DNA of 64,000 bases from Patiria miniata (taxonomy: Eukaryota > Echinodermata > Asteroidea > Valvatida > Asterinidae): contig NW_024037069.1 of assembly GCF_015706575.1 (NCBI RefSeq), positions 37,283,315 to 37,347,314 of the forward strand, read 5' to 3'. Below the pieces are notes generated by a model, which saw only the letters and a program-made list of their open reading frames with translations, did not search any database and had not been told where the DNA came from. Position numbers and translations under genes: made by a program. Each line of letters opens with the position of its first letter. The stretch's first letter is position 1. Below are positions 55,588 to 64,000 of the stretch, piece after piece.

Positions 55588-58500
55588 ACATCAAAAGCTG
55601 GATACGCTACTGAATCTATTTGTTCAAGGGGTGCTGGTCAGAAGCCATAAATCCGTATATGGGTCATTCCACTGGGTCGGTGTGTGACATATGACCATAT
55701 TATGAAAAGTATGAATGCCTTGCTTGCAGTTGCTCTCCATAATATTTGTTGTTGGGTGTTTCACTACTGCAGAAAGTTTAAAACCATTTGAATGTATTTT
55801 GCCAAAAATATGAGCAAAAAATGTCATTATCGGTAATATTTTACATATGTGTAAAAAATGGCAAAAAAAAAGAAGACGAATATTTGGATGTAACATTGAC
55901 ACGGTGTCAATGTTACTTCTGAATTAATACATTTTTGCTCATATTTTTGTCAAAGTACATTCAAATGATTTCAAACTTTCTCAAGTATTGAAACACCCTA
56001 AGACAAATATTATGTTGAGCAACTGTTTAGATTGCATTGATACTTTTAATAATATAACCAAATATTTGGATGTAACACGCACTGTGTCCCAACCCGGTGC
56101 AATAACCCACATGCACGTAGCCCAGTCAATTCCTTTGTTCAATTTAATAACTTATATTAATAACTGATAGGAAAAAATAATATAAAGGCTACTCAAATTA
56201 CAATCTAGGTGCAATGGTTTACGCCTAAATCATGTACGTTTGCATACATTGTGTAAACTCGTGAAACTTCATCTGCTTTCTGACGTTTCAAATGACGTGC
56301 AGAGCGACCAAATTTATGTTGCCATGACAACAACTGTGTTACCTTGACGAAAGCTAATCAATCTCTGACAACAGCTCTCAAACAAACCAAAAAAATATGT
56401 GGGAAAGAGAATCTGCGGCAAATCCAAAGTAGTGTTTGTCTTAAAACTGAACAACCTTGTCAAAGGATGCATTGGAAATAAGTCTCGGTGTTTTAAAGAA
56501 AAAAACAAACCTACATTGTGCAGTTCTGATTAGGCCAAGTAAAAAAATAAACTAGTTTCTCAACCCCACCTGCTTCCTTATTCCAGCCAGCCTCCTTTTA
56601 AATTTTTTTTAATAAAAATTCATACATTTGCAAAAATTTTGCAACTAAATTGTCAATATATTGTCTTTTTATTTGTTTCCAACAAAATTGTAGCCATGTA
56701 GAAAGGGTTACAGCTCCCTTGGACACAACTTTGCATCAGCATAAAGGGTAAAGAAAATGGAAGAATCCAACCACCATCAAGGAAAATCTGCCATCTTGGG
56801 AATAAAAGGGGAAAACAGTGCGAAAACATTTTTTTACTCCCAAAAAGCCCGGACGAAAAATTGGTTCTATTTTTACTCAACCTTTGGACTTATCTTTTGT
56901 TTTTGTTGCTTCTTTCTAGATCTATTTTCTCAAATAACACAGCTCAACAAAATAGGTAAATTTACCTCCACCCCCCCCCTAAAACATAGACTAACCCTAA
57001 CCATGCTTAATTCAACAAGATTCTGCCATGAGCGTTACGTCAAACACGATGCGTGTCATACAAATACTAGTGTTTGGCAAGGTTAGTTGAGGTAAACAGT
57101 GTCATCAGATTATACCCTGCAGTTCTGTTTTCACCGTTATTTTTGATTGAACGCTAATGGATCAACAAGGACGTGGCAAAAACAAATTAAGTGTCATACA
57201 GTGCACTGTGTGTTTAATATCAGGCCATATTTTGATGTCTTTTGTCTCTTATCTTAAAGGATATTAAACTGTTGAGTGAAAATAAAGTATTGTGTTGTTA
57301 GTGGAAGGGAGAGTACGCTCACCTATTTCAGTAAGACAATATTTTAAAAGAAAATTTCACAACCTAAAAACGGAATAGTATTAACACTTTGCCTATTCAG
57401 AACACTTTGCCTGACCCCCCACCACAACAAAAATCAGATTTTTAATTATTTTTTTTTATGGAAAATTGCCCCAAGCAAGGCAAGAAGCAAGAAGAAAAAT
57501 ATGATGACAAGAATAATATTAATCAGGAAAGCTGGAGTTTGGAATTGATGTGCCTCTTAAAAGAGGCAAGATCATAGAATAATATTTAGATACAAGAACT
57601 AAATGATGATCTGAAATACTCCAAGGTTTTTCGTATGAAACAAAATCTCTAGGAGTGCATTCGATTAGTGTGATCCGCATGAATACATGCATGTTCACAC
57701 TCGAGGAAGACATGAAATGAGGTTATTCGAACGATGCGGTGCATTCGCCTGGCATTCTGGGAAAAATTAAGATCAAAGGTTGTTGCGGGGCGGGACTTTA
57801 AAATGTAAACATACTGTCGTCTGCTCCACTGGTTGAATGGAATTAGTTTTTTATCATTGCAATTTTACCATTGTAATATACCAAGAACTAAAAGTAGTTG
57901 TTTCTTTCATTTCTCACTTCCTTTCTTCTCTGAAATCCAACCAAATGAATTCACGCCTGTGGTATGTCAGAAATGAGGAAACACCAAGGAAAATTCAAAA
58001 CATGTTCCAAAAAGGACAAAGGCCCATTACTAGAGAGGCAACCCACATTCCATTATCAAAACTGGAAAAACTTTCCACGGAAAATCCCTCCGACAGAATG
58101 CATATAATCCTTTTGTTTGTCGTGAAGGTTTTAGTAGGGTACCTCAAGCAAAATCACTTAAGATAATAACTGTTGCATGGCTTGGAGTCTGGGAGCTTAT
58201 TTTGGGCCACTACGTCGCTCATACTACTAGCAAGTTGGGTGATAGTGCCTGTGTCTGCATGCAATCGTAAAAGGTAGCTACTTTGACATCCCACAACTGT
58301 CGGAAAATTGACAATGAAAAAGTGTGTCCTGCCTCATAAATATGTTTAGGGGCGTCCCTTTTTATTTATAGGGCATCCCTTTTATATTTTTATGGTTGGC
58401 TCATATTTTTTGGCCTCTGAAGTAGGGTCTGTCGGACAAAAATAAAAAAATAACTAAGGTGTCACTTTTAGTTTTTATGTTTCTCTCATATTTGTTTGCC

Positions 58501-61500
58501 TCTGAAGTAGGGTAAGGCCGGTCAAAAAAAAAATTATTAATAAAAATCTGAAGAAAAAAATTGCAGTTGCACCCGTATAGATGGCTAAATTAAGTGATGC
58601 CAAGTTCATAAATTGCAATGAGTGTATGATGAGTTGACATCACTGAATAAAATAAGAAAAGCTTTTTTTTTGGCAAGATATAGTTGAATTACAATATCTC
58701 TGCACCATGGCTGATGTGGCAGCCATGATATAAAGGGGGTCTACCCTATGTTATCCAATACCTAGGTTCCCCAAAATCCTTAGGGTTTTGGTTAGGGTTA
58801 GGCTGGTCACCGCTAGATGGTTAGGGTTAGGGTTGGGGAACATAGGTATTGGAGAACATAGGTATTGGGGAACATAGTTATGCACCCAATATAAAGGTAT
58901 AGGCTTTATCCACGAGTCGGCCATATTAATTTAAAAGCGAGGTAAATTCTTCATTTTTGGAACTTGCGAATAGAAATGAAAGCAATGAAATAAAGTTAAT
59001 TACAAATTAATACCGGTCTGCTCTGATGAATAATTTATAATTTGTGATTAAGCATGCCGAATGTTTTAAGCCACATTTAAATAAAACATGAAAGTGAGGC
59101 TTGCAATGCATAAATAGTCTGGCACCATCCCATTCAACAGTTTACAATTTATAAAATACATGTGCATTCAGGGAACATGATCAAAAATGGCTTCCTTGTG
59201 AATACAGTGTATTACAGACACCTAATATGATGAGAGGCAACAACCTCTCATCTTCTGGGATTCCACTGGTTGCTATACGCTGTACTTTGCGAAAAAATCT
59301 GGCATTCATTTTCAAAAGCTTTGCAAATAACACAGAGCCCGATTGACTGAATTTTGTATTTATGTTTAACTTTTTTTTCCATAAGTTTTTTTTTTTTGGG
59401 GGGGGGGACAATACTAATAGGTTCCAGTCAGGGTCGGCCATAATGAAAATTTTTTTTTTGGTGGGGTTAGGAGCCAAAAATAGGGTCAGTCGGAAAGGAG
59501 AACCAACAAGATAAAAAGGGATGCCGTTAGATGTTTTAATAACACCTACCTCTTGTGGCGGCAACTTATAAGACACCGTCCTGAGATCCACAATGACGAA
59601 GTCATCCAAGCAAGGGATCTGGAAGAAGATACCAGGCCCCTTGGGTCCTCCGGGCAACAGACGACCACCTCGGAAGACGATGACTCGCATGTGCTCCTCA
59701 ACTTTCTGCGGTCAAGAGAAGTACATCATAATTACTAAACAAAATGTGACTTCTTCTTCTCTCGTATGCTGCCATCGTCTCTTCATCACACCTGCAACTC
59801 GGTGGAGAAAAGCCATGTCTTTGTGTCATCGTCCAGGGTGATAATGCCATGTTCGCCGTGGGGTGGCCGGTGCTGTGGACAGGACTCGATGATATGGTCA
59901 ACTGACTGCTCTGGGTGGCCACAGTCGCATGTGGCGGAGTCCCTGAGCCCCCAGCCTTTCATAGTCGCGGCGAAGCGGCCTACGCCGGTTCTGAGGCGGT
60001 TCAGCATCGTCCATTGTTTGCGCGGCAGGTCTTCGCCGAGCGGCTCGCCTGGCTCATTCATGAAACGGTGCAGCCTGGAATGGTCTCCTGCTTGCCGCTC
60101 TTCTGTCCAGCGCCATTTGAGCCACAGCCTTTTGGGGACGTCAGGTGGTACGGAGAACAGAAGCTGGTGGGCGTGCTCCTTGAAAGGACGTCGTGACTTT
60201 AGGCGGGCACGGTGTGGGATCTCTGTGGCAGTTTTGTGGAGAAGATGGTTGTCGTCATTGATGGCCTTACGCGACAGTGCCAGGACGGCGGCTTCTCGAC
60301 GTAGAGATGGTGGGGCGATACCTGCGAGGATCGGTAGTTGGTTGACCGGTGTGGCGCGCAGGCAGCCGGAGACCGTGCGCAGGGCGTTGTTGAGCGTAAT
60401 GTCCAGCTTCTTGGTGTGGGTGCTCCTACACCAGACTGGGGCGCAATACTCAGCGGCGGAGAAGACCAGCGCTTGGGTGGAGATGCGCAGTGTCTTAGTC
60501 GATGCACCCCACGTTGTGCCAGCTAGCCGTCCTATAAGGGCAATGCGAGCTGATGTCTTTGCTGACACATTTCCCAGGTGTTGGCGGTACGTCAGGGTGC
60601 GATCGAGCTTGACCCCTAGGTATGTCGGAGTGGCCTGGAACTGGAGTCTGTTGTTGTTGACGATGATGTTGAGCTCGCGGCTTGCCTCTCTGTTGTTGAG
60701 ATGGAATGCGGAGGACATGGTTTTGGCCACAGACAGCTTCAAGCGCCAGTTCGACAGATACGTGGACAAGGTGTCCATGTCGGCCGTGAGCCCCGATTCG
60801 ATTGTCTCCCCGCATTTGTCGGCGAACATGATGGTTAGGTCGTCTGCATATCCATACTTGCTCGACAGGGTGTCTGGGAGGTCGTGGATGTAGATATTAA
60901 ACAACATCGGGGCTAGTACCGAGCCTTGGGGGACACCATTCTTGAGTCTTCTCAGCCTGCTGTGTTGGCCATCGCTGGTGTGGAGGGTGAAGCTGCGGTT
61001 GCTCAGCATCTCCATGATGAAGCCCACCATGTGTCGGTCCGGGATCGTCTGTAGGAGCTTAAAATGGAGTCCGCAGAGCCAGACTGTGTCGTACGCCGCC
61101 GTTAGATCGAGGAGGACGACGCCCGCCTTCTCACCTTTCTGGAAGGTGTCCTCGATGTCCTGAGTGAGAATTGGGTCACCTGGTCTGCCGTGGACTTCCC
61201 GCGGCGAAAACCGGCTTGTTCCTTTGGCAGTATTGGGTCGATCACCGGGTTGAGGCGTGCATGCAGGAGGCGTTCCATGATCTTGTACGGCACGCACAGG
61301 AGAGCGATGGGCCGGTATCCCTTTGGGTCATCCGTCGGCTTGTTTGGCTTCGGGAGGGCGATGACCTTTGCGCGGCGCCAGATCTTCGGGAGCTTGGAGG
61401 AGCGGTAGCAGACAGAGCAGAAGGATCTTAGCCACTCAGTGGCTTGGCTGCCCTGATGTAGAAGGAACTCTGGGTGGATGTTGTCGATCCCGGCTGCTTT

Positions 61501-63979
61501 GTTTGGCTTCAGATGTTTGAAAGCCGACACTATCTCGTCGTTGGTGAAGTCTCCAAGAGGTTGCGGTCGGCGCACGGGGCCCTCCGTATGTCGTTCACCT
61601 CGCCGGTGATCTTCCTGGTGAAGGCCTTGTCTGCGTTGGGGAACCTGCCATTGCTGATGAGCTGTGCTGCGATGGTGTCTGCAGTGATGGGGCATGGTTT
61701 TGGTTTGGTTCCCTGGCCAGTCAGCTTGTTGATGGTCTGCCACACTCGTCGGCTGGAGTGGGTAAAGTCGATTGACTTGACGGTCTCTGTCCACCTCTCT
61801 CTCCGTTTGGCGTTCAGCCGGTTAAGGAGATCTGTGGCGGCTGTGGCCCTCTCAACGTTGCTCTTGGCTTCATTGTGAGCGCGCATGAGGTCTTCACATT
61901 CTTCGTCCCAGCAGGGGATGTAGTTCTTTCTGGCTCCCCGTGGAACGTATTTTTTGGCGGCGTCTTGGAGCACCTTGCGGTAGGCCTCGTATGCGTCGTC
62001 GATGTTGGTGGCGGTAGGCACTGGCAGAGCTTCGGCAGCGGTGTTGACATCTCGTACGAAGTTTGCCCAGTTCGCCTTGCGGAAGTTCCACCTCCGGACT
62101 GGTTTTCCCTCCGTCGACTGGATCAGTGATGGTGTTGTGATTAGTGACGGGCGATGTTGTGAGCGAGGGAATCGGTCCAAGATGCACCGAAGTGGCAGTG
62201 GTTCTTGCCCGGAAACTTTGGGGAAGGCCAGGTCTGGGTTGGTCTTCGTGTTCCAGCGCCCGGAGATGAACGAGTGGGGCTCCTTCGGGTCGAAGAGGAG
62301 CACTGCGTCGGCTGAGGAGGACCAATCTGCCAGAAACTCGCCGTCTTTGTTGATTGTCTTATACCCCCAGTCGGTGTGCCAGCTGTTAAAATCGCCGGCA
62401 TACAGGGCTGGGGCAGGGATGTCTGGCAGTGAGCCTTGATCTAGTCGGCTCGATGGTGGCTTGTAGACGTTCACGACAAAATGAAAATTGAAATGGGGAG
62501 GGGGTGGGGGGGGTGGGGGGTGGGAGGAGAGTGGGGGGGGGGGGGGTTGGACCTCATTTTTCCATCAATCACAAATTCCATCAATCATGTCAATGATGGA
62601 CCACTAATGATTTCTACCAGTTGTATTGTCTTTTTTTAGGATAATTAATAAATGTTGTAAGAATTCCCCATCAGGGTCCAAGAGGGGGACAAAAAGGCTG
62701 TTAAATTAAAGATGAAATGAGGAATACTCAAAACGGACCTTGATATTTTTGGGTAAATACATGTAAATGTGAGGCACTCTGGCAAATGAAGACCGAACTG
62801 GCCACAGGCTGTAGTGGAGAAAAATGCAAAAACCTGAACGGGTGTGAATTTTTTCCCCCGATTTTCAGAATTATTGATATTTGTAATTTTTGTCATGCCT
62901 TCTACACATGTTTTAAAGAAATATTAAAATCCAAGGGCGGATCGGGGGGGGGGGGGGGGGGGCGACGAGGGCCATGGCCCCCCAAAACAAACCCAATTTT
63001 GCATTCTGGATCTCGCCCTTGTTAAAATCATGGAATAATCCTGGTTTGTTGATTTCTTAATTGAATCGAATACTGGAACTTACTTTTGCAACTGTGCGAC
63101 GTTGCGTCCGAAACCATCGGACTTCGTTTGTTAGGATTTGGGGTTCGTTAGGAATAACGATTTGGCATATTTCATTTTTACGACTACAAAAGCTCAAAAA
63201 CTTTAAAGGCCTTTTTCTCAGTATTTCACTTTTTTGACATGTTGATAAATGTGCCCTTTAACCCCTTAAGGATGGGGTGTAATGGGGACATTCCTCCACA
63301 CATAGAGCAAGTGGCCCGCATGACTGCACAGCCTTTGTGTGGTAGCGGGACTGCACAAAAGCAGCAGCTGTGGAACTACCCACTAGCCGTGTGTCACGGC
63401 ATACCACAGCTGGCAACTGCATTCCAATGAGGATTAGCGGCCGTGGCCATGACCGCTTCCGGTACGCATGGGGTTAAGCAGCCATTGTCAAAGTGTTGTC
63501 TGATTGAAGTGCAACAAACAGTATTGTAAAGAGAATGTTATTCTCTTTCCTAATACCAACACACCCTCATTTTGAGCTCTGCCCAAGGCCCAATTGGCTC
63601 TGTTAGAGAAAAATCCCTGCTTACTATAGCAGAAAATTCCGTGCTTACAGCAAGCATATTTCATGGGTTAGCAAGGAATGTTTGCTTCTGCTTATGCCTA
63701 CATCCCGCAACTAAGGATTCTCTGCTTTAAGGTTAGCATAGAATTTTGATGCTAGCACAGTTAGCATAAAATGGTGATCGTAAGTGCGGCATGCTGTGGT
63801 TAGCAGAGCCATGAAATTGAGTCCTGTTACGTCTCATTTTGCCAGAGCGCCTCACAAATGTTGACAATGCACATTTACCTTGAAGCAGTACCAGATAGTG
63901 AAGGGAGCGCTCACCAACAGCAGGAGTACAGAGAGAGCCCACATGATATACAAGGGGAAAGAGATTGGCCCTGCATGCT
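52548..63979 (-). CDS. Stomatin D, diverged SPFH protein; exon 1 outside the window
   Basis: Fourth array member, exons 2-6 visible: 63879-63979, 59550-59705, 55037-55296, 53345-53423, 52548-52754 (TGA stop). Boundaries and phases match A-C exactly (exon 2 is one codon longer), and the frame stays open. The hairpin proline is kept (SAPFTIW), as are [10 protein letters not shown] and DPWG. Many family-conserved positions differ: EYERAI is EHMRVI, FRVGR is FRGGR, RNVLGTK is RNVLSTK, the REARAK helix reads SQGARAK, and EKNSTI becomes EKKPSTI with one extra residue. The C-terminus ends LNKEESSN. Intron 2 holds a LINE fragment. It could be a functionally divergent paralogue or a gene under relaxed constraint; no disabling change is visible. 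Confidence 0.9.
53530..54075. mobile_element. 520-bp TIR element, copy 2 (inverted relative to copy 1)
   Basis: It starts AAGCTACAGTCCATCATTTG and ends CAAATGATGGACTATACCTT. Internal blocks match the reverse complement of 8548-9065 (TTGAACGATAGTAAGGGGAC, TAAACTCCCTGTGAAATTAT, AACATGATTCAGCAACTTTT, GCTGAAACTTCATCA). A CpG-rich core lies at 53760-53835. It is in stomatin D intron 4. Confidence 0.8.
54431..54537 (+). mobile_element. GGGGCGGATCCAG repeat, copy 2, ending at a 22-nt G tract
   Basis: CAGGGGCGGATCCAGTAATT, then GAAATGTAAACAGGTG, then GGACACTTGGCCTCCATAAA, as in copy 1 (7143-7250, inverted). G22 follows at 54539-54560; a second G-rich block lies at 54735-54840. Confidence 0.75.
55537..55585 (+). 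repeat. 49-nt C tract with one T
   Basis: Only position 55546 breaks the run. G-rich on the stomatin D sense strand, in intron 3. Confidence 0.95.
55690..56065. mobile_element. Foldback element, arms about 180 bp
   Basis: Axis near 55898 at the palindrome ACATTGACACGGTGTCAATG. Left blocks CATAATATTTGTTGTTGGGT, GAAAGTTTAAAACCATTTGA and AAAATATGAGCAAAAA are mirrored on the right in reverse order. In stomatin D intron 3. Confidence 0.75.
56066..58775. other. Stomatin D intron 3, central part
   Basis: Long AT-rich stretch with no exon, RNA gene or clear repeat ends. A phrase CTCTGAAGTAGGGT occurs twice (58417 and 58500). Confidence 0.4.
58776..58875 (+). repeat. Telomere-like TTAGGG patch and CATAGGTATTGGGGAA repeat
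   Basis: TTAGGGTT-type motifs occur about five times between 58779 and 58836, interrupted by GCTGGTCACCGC. They are followed by three units of GGGGAACATAGGTATT-like sequence. Too short and degenerate to be a telomere. Confidence 0.6.
58905..59195. mobile_element. Dispersed repeat family R1, copy 2
   Basis: Matches 47840-48165 in order and orientation: ATTCTTCATTTTTGGAACTT, ACAAATTAATACCGGTCTGC, TTTAAGCCACATTTAAA, GGCACCATCCCATTCAACAG and TTCAGGGAACATGATC. Confidence 0.75.
59750..62474 (-). mobile_element. Jockey-like non-LTR retrotransposon (LINE), 5'-truncated and frameshifted
   Basis: Three overlapping minus-strand frames carry in order: the second half of an apurinic-type endonuclease (AGDFNSWHTDWG near the truncated 5' end, 62474 downward), the start of a reverse transcriptase (LKPNKAAGIDNIHPEFL, PKGYRPIALL, EQAGFRRGKSTADQ; 61794-61150), and the rest of the RT (LLDLTAAYDTVW, GVPQGSVLAP, YADD; 61200 downward), ending in a CCHC-like C-terminus (CDCGHPEQSVDHIIESCPQH) with a stop at 59786. 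The frame changes at about 61580 and about 61180. No ORF1 and no RNase H domain are seen. The 3' end is a short GAAGAAGAAG tail at about 59751. It is a dead copy in the same orientation as stomatin D, in intron 2. Confidence 0.9.
62495..62547 (+). repeat. G-rich low-complexity tract
   Basis: [24 protein letters not shown] sequence adjoining the truncated 5' end of the LINE. Confidence 0.9.
62548..63257. other. Stomatin D intron 2, right part
   Basis: 62934-62962 has GGGCGGATC followed by G19, a partial copy of the GGGGCGGATCCAG repeat. Otherwise nothing recognised. Confidence 0.45.
63258..63477. mobile_element. piggyBac-like MITE, copy 2 (TTAA-flanked)
   Basis: TTAA at 63258-63261 and 63474-63477, left end CCCCTTAAGGATGGGG, right end GCATGGGG. 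It shares ATGACTGCACAGCCTTTGTG and CCACAGCTGGCAACTGCATT with 31635-31864. Confidence 0.8.
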
Positions 63980-64000
63980 CTGTAGCAAACAAATAAGAAA

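Noticed and set aside
57837..58166. 109-codon plus-strand frame in stomatin D intron 3
   Set aside because: No family motif or repeat of it elsewhere; length is within chance for this region.
58776..58840. A true telomere or chromosome end
   Set aside because: Only a few degenerate units, with ordinary intron sequence on both sides.
59766..60893. 375-codon plus-strand open frame
   Set aside because: It is the antisense of the LINE reverse transcriptase; the minus frame carries the YADD and GVPQGS motifs.

Overview
This is intron-rich, AT-rich animal nuclear DNA. Every gene is split by GT-AG introns (one is GC-AG), exons are short and GC-richer than their surroundings, and most of the remaining sequence is short transposon-derived repeats, foldback elements, tRNA-derived SINEs and very long G or C tracts. 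The proteins look like an invertebrate deuterostome. The repeat style (abundant small TIR/foldback elements, repeats beginning GGGGCGGATCCAG, tRNA SINEs with a GCAAGGCACTT core) makes an echinoderm my best guess, but that is inference and I cannot name a species.

Layout. A plus-strand gene at 552-4377 encodes the RNase P/MRP subunit RPP21 (5 exons, 131 aa). It runs tail-to-tail into a minus-strand gene at 6897-14263 for the polyadenylation factor CPSF4/CPSF30 (7 exons, 290 aa, five CCCH fingers and two CCHC knuckles). The rest of the window, 17.8-64 kb, is a tandem minus-strand array of four stomatin-family genes: A (17822-22623), B (31407-37075), C (40699-46194) and D (52548 to beyond the right edge). 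All four share one exon plan: a variable N-terminal exon, a membrane-hairpin exon, and four SPFH/C-terminal exons with intron phases 1-0-0-2-0. I could splice A, B and C end to end into intact frames (301, 285 and 288 aa). D lacks its first exon (outside the window) and is strongly diverged at otherwise conserved positions, but its frame is still open.

Between and inside the genes lie: a 5'-truncated, frameshifted jockey-like LINE in an intron of stomatin D; several MITE families with recognisable termini (CAGGGTG ends, TTAA-flanked piggyBac-like, hAT-like CAGGGGTGTGA ends); a 1.25-kb near-perfect foldback in CPSF4 intron 1; two 16-bp minisatellites in opposite orientation upstream of CPSF4; and a 74-nt C tract in stomatin B.

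Functionally, RPP21 (tRNA 5' processing) and CPSF4 (mRNA 3' processing) are housekeeping RNA-processing genes that merely neighbour each other here. The stomatin array is a lineage-specific expansion of membrane scaffold proteins. Copies A, B and C show mosaic identity that suggests gene conversion, while D has escaped it. I found no bacterial-type system, no CRISPR array and no convincing intact tRNA gene.
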